Part shown: positions 18,201 through 25,616 of the stretch, piece by piece
Layout: every line of letters starts with the position of its first letter
How positions within the stretch are numbered: the first letter of the stretch is position 1
NCBI GenBank assembly: GCA_964422185.1
Contig: CAYRAG010000001.1
Coordinates: 42,056-106,055 of the forward strand
DNA: 64,000 nt
Origin: CALXCT01 sp964422185
GTDB lineage: Bacteria > Bacillota > Clostridia > Oscillospirales > Oscillospiraceae
Direction of reading: 5' to 3'
The notes under the pieces: model-generated
What the model was told of the DNA's origin: nothing
The model's database searches: none
What the model saw: the letters and a program-made list of their open reading frames with translations, nothing else
Translations under genes and position numbers: made by a program

Positions 18201-19276
18201 TCAGCCTGGAGGAGCGGGCGAAGCGGGCGGCGGACAGCATTCCCGCCGCGGATCGGGAGCGCTCCCCGGAGCACATGAGCGACGCGCTGCAGAACAACTT
18301 CCAGAAGCAGAACAACAGCCTGCTGCAGTACCACCCGGAGCTCAGGCTGACCTTTGACGCCTCCGCACGGCCGGGCCAGCTGCGCCAGCGGTACTGCATC
18401 TACCTGAAAAAAGGCGGGCGGGAGCTGTCCCTCTACGGCTTCATCCAGTCGCTTCAGGACGATATTGACTCCACCGGCGCCATCCTGGAGGAGCGGGACC
18501 GGGAGCTGTTTGAGAACATCCTGACGGAGACCATCAGCCACAAGCTGCGCAACCGCATTGAGGAGAGCGCCCAGTGGACGCGCAGCATGACCGCCCTGAT
18601 GTCCACACTCACCACCTCGATGGGTCTGACCTTCAGTCTGGACTGGAAAGAGCGCAAGTCGGAGAGCGAGGGGGAACTGGATACCGCCAGCCTCGTCACG
18701 CTGCTCAACAAGGATCGCGCACTGCTCACCGCGGAGGACAGCCAAAAAGTCTCCGCCCACTTCCGCAACAAACTCAAGCGGGCGCGGGAGGAGGCCCACT
18801 TAAACGATCTGTCCGTCAACTACGCGGATCTGATCCGGTCTGTCCTGGACTACCGGAACTGGTACGAGTTCATCCTGTACTACCGGCACGCGGACGGGAA
18901 AAAGCAGGAGCTGACGGATTCGGCGTTCAACACATTCAGCGGCGGCGAGAAAGCCATGGCCATGTATGTGCCGCTGTTCGCCGCGGTCTCCGCGCAGTAC
19001 CGGAAAGCCTCCCCCTCCTGTCCCCTGCTGCTCGCCCTGGATGAGGCGTTTGCCGGCGTGGACGACCAGAATGTCAGCGCCATGTTTGATCTGATGGCTT
19101 TCCTGGACTTCGACTACATCCTCAACTCCCAGAGCCTGTGGTGCGCCTATGCCAATGTGGCCGACCTGGATATCGCCGAGCTGATCCACCCGGCCGGCAC
19201 CTCCGTCATCACGGTTCTCCGCTACCACTGGAACGGAAATCAGCGGACTGTGGAGGACAGCGCAGATGAGCAGTGA
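15224..19276 (+). CDS. jetC: Wadjet SMC-like ATPase JetC (TIGR02680 family)
   Basis: This 1350-aa SMC/MukB-like ATPase powers loop extrusion in Wadjet. The Walker A motif GTNATGKS is at residues 33-40, long coiled-coil arms rich in E, R and Q run through most of the middle with a globular hinge-like break around 620-700, and the ABC signature FSGGEK starts at 1238. Walker B LLLALDEAF has its D1273-E1274 pair in place, so ATP hydrolysis should be intact. The start fits the family N-terminus (S-x-W-x-x-N-x-x-G-x-x-N-F-W). The gene overlaps jetB by 23 bases and jetD by 11. Confidence 0.95.
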   Translation: MSRWKMNKLGFVNFWLYDAEEFPLHDGHILLRGTNATGKSITTQSFIPFILDGDKRPERLDPFGSRERKMDYYLLGNNDLEESTGYLYLEFRKPDAEEYRTIGVGMRAQRGKGIDFWGFCLNDGRRIGPDGLMLYDRVGDQLLPVGKRKLRGLIDSPDCWAESQTRYKEMVNRQIFGFEDIRQFDQLVNILIQVRAPKLSKDFRPSRIREILNDSLQVLTDDDLSAMVTTMEQMDSLEDTLHGYQTSMQASRTIRNEYNRYNQYILGKKGEAYLAALEKTRSADQKLRSAERQRSELEEERGRQETRERESGQRLEQARAKRASMGEDTLSAKRDQLQAELERCGVLERQLSESEDQIRRMEDGVAEREVRLSGLAADCDNAAARMRQFLRDLDDANGILLLDPEHGQYARALREERSGDFREAVLAALNQRGKQIRDVLECLKHAAEAREKYDSACELLDRAEETLRQKDILVRNAQDQEREERDRLLEDFTRWRDASTVLWFPQDVWLGIRRALAAYRDSADWSAIRNQADERTRVRESELTAEKFRAENTLKGLKDEQADLETQLKQIRERPDPVPPRRDQISATRFQLVMRGIPCAPFYELVDFAPGLSQEEKDLLEAQLMDAGILDALIVPEEHLPEIREFLEEYPDRFLLPGPAVRSPLTGIVPDGTGRFAGEVEACLRSISQADPDDETAILPDGSFRCGVIRGRSVAESPAGYVGAAAREENRQRQIRKLESQLESLSEKISAAQSEADWFNQNLAALKEERGRMPNAEDLDQALSMLSEANREYQLASQERDRQLAAERAAKQDLDTWEEKCRTGSAGLPYQRDIPSYEEADGAAEQYRHILYDLDSSRQKLESCRRAREELDGIIADQRDQIASRRRDSESTRTMLLSSRASADALQAFLDLPENQERTRRLAELEEEIRLQDQENREAHTACARLEEQIRGSEAQIRERKDQKTSAVLEEQDLEAYFREDLELGFSGLDETLSLEERAKRAADSIPAADRERSPEHMSDALQNNFQKQNNSLLQYHPELRLTFDASARPGQLRQRYCIYLKKGGRELSLYGFIQSLQDDIDSTGAILEERDRELFENILTETISHKLRNRIEESAQWTRSMTALMSTLTTSMGLTFSLDWKERKSESEGELDTASLVTLLNKDRALLTAEDSQKVSAHFRNKLKRAREEAHLNDLSVNYADLIRSVLDYRNWYEFILYYRHADGKKQELTDSAFNTFSGGEKAMAMYVPLFAAVSAQYRKASPSCPLLLALDEAFAGVDDQNVSAMFDLMAFLDFDYILNSQSLWCAYANVADLDIAELIHPAGTSVITVLRYHWNGNQRTVEDSADEQ

Positions 19277-20555
19277 GGCGCGCGAGTGCGCGGAGTACTT
19301 CCGGTCGCGGCCGGAGTTTCAGCGGATTCTGGAGGAACTGCGAAAGAAGTACCAGCGCTACGGCCGGTGCGCGGGGATCGTCTGTCTGGAGGACGCCACC
19401 CGGGAGGAGTGCGAGGCCGCACGGAGCATCTTCGGGAGATCGTTCACCCCGCCGCTCCGCTTTAAAACCGCCGACTTTGAGCGCTCGCTTCAGCAGACGG
19501 TATTTCACGATGTCTCCCTTCGGGAGGTGCTGGAGCTCTATTTCGGCGCGGAGATCCAGACCCGGAAGCAGGCGCGGCAGCTCCGGGAGAATCAGTTCTC
19601 CGATCTGCTGCGCCGCCTGAGGGAACAGGTCACGGACGATGCGTGTCTCGCCTGGCTGGATACCCTGGGAGAGAGCGGAAGCGGAGCCGGCAGCCTGATC
19701 CGCAGAGCGGCGGCGGAGGATCCGGAACAGACCGAACGGCAGGTCCTGCAGGCCTGTCAGGCCGTTCAGCTGTTACATCAGCAGGACACGCCGGCTGTCC
19801 GCCTGGCGGTGCTCAGTGCGCGGGCCACGACGGATCCGCACGCGCTGGACGGCGGCACGCTCAGCGGCAAGCTGTTTCTCTACCTGCTCGCGTTCCGGGC
19901 GGGCAGAGAGTACCCGGCGGGGGCGGAGCAGAGAGACCGCCTGTACTTTGACAGCGGGATCCTGTGCGACAGCATCTCCAGCCTGGTCAGCCAGACGGGC
20001 CTCATCCTGGATCTGGAGCAGGGCGAGCATCCCGCCTACCGGCTGCTGCGGGAGCGGCATGAGATCTGCACCCTGTCCCTGGCCGCCCTGACCGGGCTCT
20101 CCGGGGTGCGCAGCCCGTCCGGCCGGGTCTATATTGTGGAGAACGAGATGGTCTTCACGCAGCTTTGCGACCAGTCCGCCGTCTTCCACTCCCCCCTGAT
20201 CTGCACCTCCGGCCAGCCCTCGGTGGCCGCGCTGCGGCTGCTGGATCTGCTCGCGGCGGATCAGACGCGGCTGTACTACTCCGGGGACTTTGACGGGAAA
20301 GGGCTTTCCATCGCGGCCCAGCTGTGGATCCGCTATCCCGGCCTGCTCCGGCCGTGGCGTCTCACGCCGGAGGACTACGCCGGGTGCCGGTCCACCGTCC
20401 CGCTGGGCGAGGCCAGCCGGAGCCTGCTGCAGGGCTGCGCCGGCACGGCGCTGGAGGACACGGCGGCCGCCGTAGAGGACGGCGGATATGTGGGGTACCA
20501 GGAGCTGCTGATCCCGGCGCTGGAGGCGGATCTGACCCGGCCCCCCGAGCCTTAG
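19266..20555 (+). CDS. jetD: Wadjet nuclease subunit JetD (Toprim/TopoVI-like, DUF2220-type)
   Basis: This 429-aa protein closes the Wadjet operon. JetD is the plasmid-cutting subunit, related to the TopoVI A / Spo11 group. The C-terminal Toprim-like domain shows a conserved glutamate in YIVENEMVF and the acidic D-x-D pair in YYSGDFDGKG, the metal-binding residues expected for DNA cleavage. The N-terminal part has the arm domain typical of the family. The start overlaps the jetC stop. Catalytic residues and length look intact, so the system should be functional. Confidence 0.92.
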   Translation: MSSEARECAEYFRSRPEFQRILEELRKKYQRYGRCAGIVCLEDATREECEAARSIFGRSFTPPLRFKTADFERSLQQTVFHDVSLREVLELYFGAEIQTRKQARQLRENQFSDLLRRLREQVTDDACLAWLDTLGESGSGAGSLIRRAAAEDPEQTERQVLQACQAVQLLHQQDTPAVRLAVLSARATTDPHALDGGTLSGKLFLYLLAFRAGREYPAGAEQRDRLYFDSGILCDSISSLVSQTGLILDLEQGEHPAYRLLRERHEICTLSLAALTGLSGVRSPSGRVYIVENEMVFTQLCDQSAVFHSPLICTSGQPSVAALRLLDLLAADQTRLYYSGDFDGKGLSIAAQLWIRYPGLLRPWRLTPEDYAGCRSTVPLGEASRSLLQGCAGTALEDTAAAVEDGGYVGYQELLIPALEADLTRPPEP

Positions 20556-20567
20556 CGATCAAAATGA

Positions 20568-20601
20568 CCGGCTGCCGCGGTCTGCGGCAGCCGGCTTTTT
20601 T
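20568..20601 (+). terminator. Strong intrinsic terminator of the jetABCD operon
   Basis: A perfect 11-bp stem (ccggctgccgc at 20568-20578 with gcggcagccgg at 20584-20594), 5-base loop and a six-T tail. Confidence 0.95.
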
Positions 20602-20612
20602 GATCTCCGGAC

Positions 20613-20650
20613 TTAAAACTGCGGGGTCTGGGCACGGAAGAACCGCAGCC
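20613..20650 (-). terminator. Possible terminator of the aldo/keto reductase gene
   Basis: On the minus strand, directly after the reductase stop, CTGCGG and CCGCAG arms (20643-20648 and 20619-20624) are followed by TTTTAAG. The stem is short and the loop long. Confidence 0.4.
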
Positions 20651-21790
20651 CTAAAACGAGTGGTCTGTGAGCCACTTCACGGCGGATTCCACCTGCAAGG
20701 TGATATCGGTGCCGTCCGCGGCGATGACCGTCTGTTTCGGAAGTCCCTGGAAGAAGTCGAGGTGGGCCTCCTCCGCGAACGCGTTCTTCAGGTAGTTGTT
20801 GTCATCCGAGAAACCCGGATCCGGCTGCACCTGGCAGATGCTGTACGCCTGGAGAATCGCCGTAACCGGGACGCCGTGATACAACAGCCCCCGGTACTTC
20901 TCAATCTCGCTCTGGGGGATGGGCGTGCGTTCCCGGTAGATGGCCATGGCCTCTTTCAGCGCCTCGCTCTCCTGCCGGGTGAACGGCGCGCTCTCTTTCG
21001 CGGTCCTGATGTTGTCCCGCATCTGCTCCAGGTTGCTCATGCCGGACAGCACGGCGATGACGCCCTCTTTCTCCAGGCAGAACCGCAGAGACCAGGACGC
21101 GATGGAGCGAACCGGCGCGACGCGGCGCAGCACCGCCTCCGCCTCCTCCGGGAGTTTCGCCAGGCCGCCGCCTTTCACGGCCTCCATGATGATCACCTGT
21201 CTGCCGTGTCTGCGGATCACCTCGTAGCATGCGCCGGCCTGGACGAGCTCGCTGTCCCAGTCGATGGGGTTGACCGGGATCTGCACAAACTCGATCTCCG
21301 GATGCTCCGTCAGAACCCGATCCAGGAGCTTCGCGGAGGAGTGGAAAGAGATGCCCAGGTGGCGGATTCTCCCCTGCTCTTTCCATTTTGCCGCGTGGTC
21401 GAAGAGGTGTGTCGTCCGGATGACGCCCCCGCTGCCGTCCACCCCGTCGTAGTACACGGTCTGGACATTGTGGATCAGGTAGTAGTCGATGGTCTCCACG
21501 GCGAGTCTGCGCAACTGCTCCTGGAAAATCCCCTCAATCTGATCCTCCGGCACCTGGTTGAAAACGGGGAACTTGGTGGCCACGGTGTAGCGATCTCCCG
21601 GATGGCGCTCCACCAGCGCTTTCCGAACCGCCTCCTCGCTTTTCCCGTTGTGGTACACATAGCTGGTATCAAAATAGGTATACCCCGCCTCCAGAAACTC
21701 ATCCACCATCTGGTTGAGCTGCCCGTAGTCAAAATCCTCCGGCCCGGAGCGCACCGGAAGCCGCATCATGCCAAATCCCAGATTGTTCAT
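20651..21790 (-). CDS. Aldo/keto reductase family oxidoreductase
   Basis: This 379-aa protein has the AKR barrel with the full catalytic tetrad: Asp and Tyr in FDTSYVY, Lys in ATKFP, His in YYLIHN. It would reduce carbonyl compounds with NAD(P)H. Its length matches AKRs that carry a C-terminal 4Fe-4S ferredoxin-like region, but the expected cysteine cluster is absent; the last 90 residues hold one cysteine. ATG 21790 follows AGGAGG. The gene stands alone, facing the Wadjet operon, and its upstream side runs into the assembly gap. Confidence 0.87.
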   Translation of the reverse strand: MNNLGFGMMRLPVRSGPEDFDYGQLNQMVDEFLEAGYTYFDTSYVYHNGKSEEAVRKALVERHPGDRYTVATKFPVFNQVPEDQIEGIFQEQLRRLAVETIDYYLIHNVQTVYYDGVDGSGGVIRTTHLFDHAAKWKEQGRIRHLGISFHSSAKLLDRVLTEHPEIEFVQIPVNPIDWDSELVQAGACYEVIRRHGRQVIIMEAVKGGGLAKLPEEAEAVLRRVAPVRSIASWSLRFCLEKEGVIAVLSGMSNLEQMRDNIRTAKESAPFTRQESEALKEAMAIYRERTPIPQSEIEKYRGLLYHGVPVTAILQAYSICQVQPDPGFSDDNNYLKNAFAEEAHLDFFQGLPKQTVIAADGTDITLQVESAVKWLTDHSF

Positions 21791-21899
21791 TTTCCATCCT
21801 CCTTCAGGCTTTTTCCGAATGCGTATAACTCCTGCCTCTTCTTCTCCGACCTGTTCTCCGCGCCGCTGGCTGTGAAACTGCCCGCGTTCTCCGTGCCCC

Positions 21900-21999
21900 N
21901 NNNNNNNNNNNNNNNNNNNNNNNNNNNNNNNNNNNNNNNNNNNNNNNNNNNNNNNNNNNNNNNNNNNNNNNNNNNNNNNNNNNNNNNNNNNNNNNNNNN
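21900..21999. other. Assembly gap (100 N)
   Basis: Exactly 100 N, the usual placeholder for a scaffold join of unknown size. It begins 110 bases upstream of the aldo/keto reductase start and ends 54 bases after the stop of the anchored protein. Missing sequence may include genes or a repeat. Confidence 0.99.
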
Positions 22000-22053
22000 C
22001 GGCCGGAACGGCCGCGTCCATGGCAGCAGTCGGTACGGGGACGGGACAGGCGC

Positions 22054-23154
22054 CTAATCGTTGTTGTACCACTGATAGATCCGCATGCCGCCGTTCGTCT
22101 CATGCAGGAAGAGGTACATATCCACCGCGTCAGACCACTCCCTCCCGTTGCGGGTAAGCTCCTGGACAAGGGAGAGATGGCACGAGATGACCCCGTTGCC
22201 GAAATCAAGGAACTCGCCGGTCTGCACATCCCGGAACCGGTTTCCCGTCGGCTGTCTCACCATCCACAGGGCGCTGGCGGCGTCGGAAATCGCCCGGTAG
22301 AGACTGGAGTCCGGGTCAAAGCAGTCCCGGAACCGGGCAAATCCGGATCCCGGCACCCGCTGCATGTAAGCCGCGTAGCCCTCCACCGCACGGACGACAA
22401 ACGCTCCGTACTCCTCCGCCAGATCCGTGCGGTAGGCGGGGCCGGCGGTATAGGCGTTCGTCTGCGCGTCATAGCGGACTTCGCACACGCCGCCCCGGGG
22501 ATCCGTGACGGTCACCTCGCCGGGCAGCGCCGTCAGATCCGGCAGCTCGTAGACGGCATACTCCAGCCCCGTCATCCCCTCCGGGTAGAACTTCAGCGCG
22601 TCCTCCCGGACAAAGGTACTGTCCGGCTCCCGCGTGACCGGCACGCCGTCCAGCGCCACAACGCAGCCCGCCGGGGCGGTCACCGTGACGACGCCGCCGG
22701 GGATGGAGGAGGCGTTCAGCGCCAGTTCCACACGGGAGAGCGCGTAGGTCGGAAAGCCGTGCTTCGTCTCCCCCGACGCGGTCAGGCAGATGGTGCCGAT
22801 CTGTGTTCTGCCGGCCTTGACCATATAGTTCACCTCATCCGCGCTGCCGGAGGAGCCCAGAGACCAGGACAGTTCCTCCTGCCCCACCTCGCCGGCGAGG
22901 TACTCCCGCACCGCCTGGCCGCTGGCCAGACCCGCGTCGTACTCCGCCTCCCCCAGCAGGCGGTCGTAGTCAATGGGGTCGAAATACTCCTCGAACACCG
23001 CTGCCGCCTCATACTTCGGCTGGGCGGCCTCGTACTCGCGCAGCAGCGAGCGCAGCACGACACAGGCGGCGGCAATCACCGCCACCGTCACCGCGAGACT
23101 GATGAAATAGATCTTGTAAAAGCGGGGCAGCCGCCGTTTCTCTTTTTTCTCCAA
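22054..23154 (-). CDS. Membrane-anchored extracytoplasmic protein of unknown function
   Basis: This 366-aa protein is not recognised. A basic N-terminus (KKEKRRLPR) is followed by one membrane helix at about 13-35, then a soluble part expected outside the membrane. A VTVTAPAGCVVALDGVPV stretch looks like a small beta-sandwich (bacterial Ig-like) segment; a second globular part follows. No catalytic motif is visible. The start is TTG 23154, supported by GGGAGGG nine bases upstream; no ATG is available. It is third in an operon after a fused glycosyltransferase-GtrA and a phosphodiester glycosidase, 18 bases after the latter, suggesting a role at the cell surface. Confidence 0.75.
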   Translation of the reverse strand: MEKKEKRRLPRFYKIYFISLAVTVAVIAAACVVLRSLLREYEAAQPKYEAAAVFEEYFDPIDYDRLLGEAEYDAGLASGQAVREYLAGEVGQEELSWSLGSSGSADEVNYMVKAGRTQIGTICLTASGETKHGFPTYALSRVELALNASSIPGGVVTVTAPAGCVVALDGVPVTREPDSTFVREDALKFYPEGMTGLEYAVYELPDLTALPGEVTVTDPRGGVCEVRYDAQTNAYTAGPAYRTDLAEEYGAFVVRAVEGYAAYMQRVPGSGFARFRDCFDPDSSLYRAISDAASALWMVRQPTGNRFRDVQTGEFLDFGNGVISCHLSLVQELTRNGREWSDAVDMYLFLHETNGGMRIYQWYNND

Positions 23155-23172
23155 CGCGATGGCCCTCCCGCC

Positions 23173-24297
23173 TCAACTCTCCGGCGACACCAGGAAAAAG
23201 GTCGGCATCTGCCGGGGTTTCGTGAAGGCCTTGTACCGGTTCGTCAGGCCCTGCAACTGGTACTCGTCCAGCCCGGAGGCGTCAATGCCGTACTTGGTGT
23301 CGTAGTCCTGGTAGTACATCATGGCGGACGATCCGCCGTCCAGCATTCCGGCCACCACCGCGTCATACCGCAGCAGCAGGTCGATGATGTCATTTCGGGT
23401 CGCCCCGAGGCTGCTGGCGGAGCGCCCGTCCGTGACGATCAGGATCACCGTGCCGTCGGCGCGCTGCCCGATGGCCGTGCGCTGCGCCATGCCGACATTC
23501 CCCTCCGCGTAGTACAGGGTGACATCGGTGCCGTCGTTTGAAATCAGGGTGTTCCCGCTCTGGAACGAGACCGCGTCCCGGATGCCCATGGCGTCCGCCT
23601 CCGCACGCGTCATCTGGTCGCTGGCGTGGAGGACATTGTCCGCGTCAAAACCGATGAAAGTGCGCCTCGCGCCGTCGTCCCACACGCAGCTCCCCTTCGA
23701 ATAGGTCAGCCCGATGGGCGTGCTTCCGTTCCCCTGGCCGTTGATATCCGAGAACTCCCCGGCGTTGATGGCCGCAATCGCGCCCTCCCGCTCCACAATA
23801 TCAAAGATGCGGATGCCGGGCAGACCGCTGTGGTAGTCGCTGGAGGTTCCCACATAGACCCGGGAGGGATCCCGCACCAGCAGGATATACGCCAGGTAGG
23901 TGGGGCCGTTGTAAGTCTCGTAGCGCATCCCGTCGATGGCGTCCGCCCACTCGTCCTCCGGCGCCGTCCCGTCCTCCGGCCCGGCGGCGGTATGATCCCC
24001 CATCTGGAGGATCTCCTCATGCACCACACGGCTTTTCGCGACGATCTCGTCCACTTTCTCCTGGCCCAGGAACAGCCCGGGCACCCACTTGGTGGCGCTC
24101 GCCTGCGTGGCGGACAGCACGAGTTTGTCCCGTACCGTCTCGCTGGGCCCGTGCGCCACCGTGTACAGCAGCGCCGCCAGCCCCCCGGCTCCCACGATCA
24201 GCACGGTGAAAATCACCAGTAAAGTCCGCCGGATCACCCTGCCCGCCGTCAGTTTCCCGGCCGGCTTCCGGGGGCGCTCTTTCCCGTTCTCCCGCAA
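23173..24297 (-). CDS. Phosphodiester glycosidase family protein (NAGPA domain)
   Basis: This 374-aa protein has an N-terminal membrane anchor (RTLLVIFTVLIVGAGGLAAL) and a C-terminal phosphodiester glycosidase domain related to mammalian uncovering enzyme (NAGPA) and bacterial exopolysaccharide proteins. Family blocks seen are AAINAGEF, TLISNDGTDV, LIVTDGR and the MLDGGSSAMMYY signature. Such proteins act on sugar phosphodiesters outside the cell, such as teichoic acid or capsule linkages. TTG 24297 is preferred because it follows GGGAGG and begins just past the upstream stop; an ATG at 24342 would overlap by 43 bases and has no ribosome site. Confidence 0.85.
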   Translation of the reverse strand: MRENGKERPRKPAGKLTAGRVIRRTLLVIFTVLIVGAGGLAALLYTVAHGPSETVRDKLVLSATQASATKWVPGLFLGQEKVDEIVAKSRVVHEEILQMGDHTAAGPEDGTAPEDEWADAIDGMRYETYNGPTYLAYILLVRDPSRVYVGTSSDYHSGLPGIRIFDIVEREGAIAAINAGEFSDINGQGNGSTPIGLTYSKGSCVWDDGARRTFIGFDADNVLHASDQMTRAEADAMGIRDAVSFQSGNTLISNDGTDVTLYYAEGNVGMAQRTAIGQRADGTVILIVTDGRSASSLGATRNDIIDLLLRYDAVVAGMLDGGSSAMMYYQDYDTKYGIDASGLDEYQLQGLTNRYKAFTKPRQMPTFFLVSPES

Positions 24298-24299
24298 TC

Positions 24300-25388
24300 C
24301 TACCGCCTCCCGCCGGTCTTCTCCGTACCTGAGAAGACCCACATGCGCTGCACCCGGAAATTCACCAGGAACAGCAGGATATCCACCGGAATCTTCACCA
24401 GGGTGCGCACCGGTGCGCTCTGGATGTGGAACAGGGTGGAGAGCAGGTTCACAAAAAACGCCGATGCGGTCATGATGACCGCCGCCAGGCAGATGTACCG
24501 GATCAGAGATCTGACCATATGACCCTCGCTCTCAAACACCACTTTCCGGTTGATGAGAAAGTTGAATCCGGAGGACAGCACCCGGGCTGAGGCGGTGTTT
24601 AAAAACACATCCAGCGCGGTGCCCTCATGGAAGAAGAGGACGCCGAACAGGAAGAAGAAAAACAGATCCAGCAGCGAGGAGAGAATGGAGCTGGCCGCGT
24701 ACTTCAGGATCAGGGCGTAGACCCGGGCGGCGTCCCGCACGGTGCGGAAGTGGGATTCCCGGTTCTCATCGAAATAGATCGTGTGGATGGTGTGCTCGCG
24801 CAGGGGAATCCCCAGCCGGTTGATCTCCAGAAGCATGTTGGTCTCATACTCGTATCGGGTTCCTTTCACCGCAAGCAGCTGAGGGAGGAACTCCGCGGGA
24901 ATGGCCCGCAGCCCGGTCTGCGTGTCAGACAGGGTCATGCCGCAGAAGATCCGGAACACGGTTCTGGTAATCGTGTTGCCGGCACGGCTGCGCTTCGGCA
25001 CATTGTCGAGGGTAAAATCCCGGCAGCCCAGCACCACAGCGTGGGGCTCCCGTACCATCTCCCTGGCGCAGGCCACCACATCCTCCATGGAGTGCTGGCC
25101 ATCGCCGTCCGCCGTGACCACACCGGCCCGGCCTTTCCGGTTTTCCAGAAAATAGGAGAACGCGGTCTTCAGCGCCGCGCCCTTCCCCAGATTCTCCGGG
25201 TGCGTCAGGAGCGTGACCTGAGACAGCTGCGAGAGCTGCGTGAAATAATGGCGGCACTCCGGCTGGCTGCCGTCGTCCACCAGAAGAATATCATCAATCC
25301 CCGCGTCAATCGCGGACTGAATCGTCGCAATCAGTTTCTCATCCGGATCCAGGGAGGGAACCACCAGTGTGAAGTTGCACGGTTCCAC
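24300..25388 (-). CDS. Glycosyltransferase family 2 fused to a GtrA-like membrane domain
   Basis: This 362-aa protein combines in one chain what are usually two genes. Residues 1 to about 225 are a GT2 domain of the DPM type (VVPSLDPDEKL, LLVDDGS, NLGKGAALKTAF, TADGDGQHS). Residues 230-355 hold four membrane helices of the GtrA family, with the NFLINRKVVF motif and a VNFRVQRMWVF end. It probably builds and flips a lipid-linked sugar. The start is GTG 25388 after AGGTGAT. It opens an operon with a phosphodiester glycosidase and an anchored protein, consistent with cell-envelope polymer decoration. Confidence 0.88.
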   Translation of the reverse strand: MEPCNFTLVVPSLDPDEKLIATIQSAIDAGIDDILLVDDGSQPECRHYFTQLSQLSQVTLLTHPENLGKGAALKTAFSYFLENRKGRAGVVTADGDGQHSMEDVVACAREMVREPHAVVLGCRDFTLDNVPKRSRAGNTITRTVFRIFCGMTLSDTQTGLRAIPAEFLPQLLAVKGTRYEYETNMLLEINRLGIPLREHTIHTIYFDENRESHFRTVRDAARVYALILKYAASSILSSLLDLFFFFLFGVLFFHEGTALDVFLNTASARVLSSGFNFLINRKVVFESEGHMVRSLIRYICLAAVIMTASAFFVNLLSTLFHIQSAPVRTLVKIPVDILLFLVNFRVQRMWVFSGTEKTGGRR

Positions 25389-25480
25389 CTCTCATCACCT
25401 CATTTCAGCCCCCTGCCCGGCCGCGCCGGCGCCGGAGGCCGGGGATGGTGCGCCGGGGCACGCGCCTGTCCCCGATGGAA

Positions 25481-25504
25481 TGTCGCTATTATAGTATGGC
25501 GACA
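25481..25504 (-). promoter_or_regulatory. -10 box inside an inverted repeat, upstream of the GT2-GtrA operon
   Basis: TGTCGC (25481-25486), 12 bases, GCGACA (25499-25504). The minus strand carries a perfect TATAAT at 25493-25488 inside the spacer. This is the layout of an operator placed over a -10 box. The -35 region is poor, which fits an activated or repressed promoter. Confidence 0.5.
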
Positions 25505-25555
25505 GATCCCCGGGAAATCTGAATCTTTCCGCCTCAATTCCCGCGTTTTCCCGGA

Positions 25556-25593
25556 AAACGCGGAAAGAGAGACGGCGTGATGTGCCGTCTCTC
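25556..25593 (-). terminator. Intrinsic terminator of the XpaC-TelA-TPM operon
   Basis: A perfect 10-bp stem (gagagacggc at 25567-25576 with gccgtctctc at 25584-25593), 7-base loop, followed on the minus strand by TTTCC. Confidence 0.75.
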
Positions 25594-25616
25594 CCACTCT
25601 CCGCAGTGAGCACGCT

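Noticed and set aside
14849..18799. 1316-codon open frame on the minus strand
   Set aside because: It lies wholly opposite jetC, has no ribosome site and reads as low-complexity L, R, Q, A and G. It is a by-product of GC-rich codon use.
12420..20650. Prophage or integrative element carrying the Wadjet genes
   Set aside because: No integrase, phage gene, tRNA junction or direct repeats were seen on either side.
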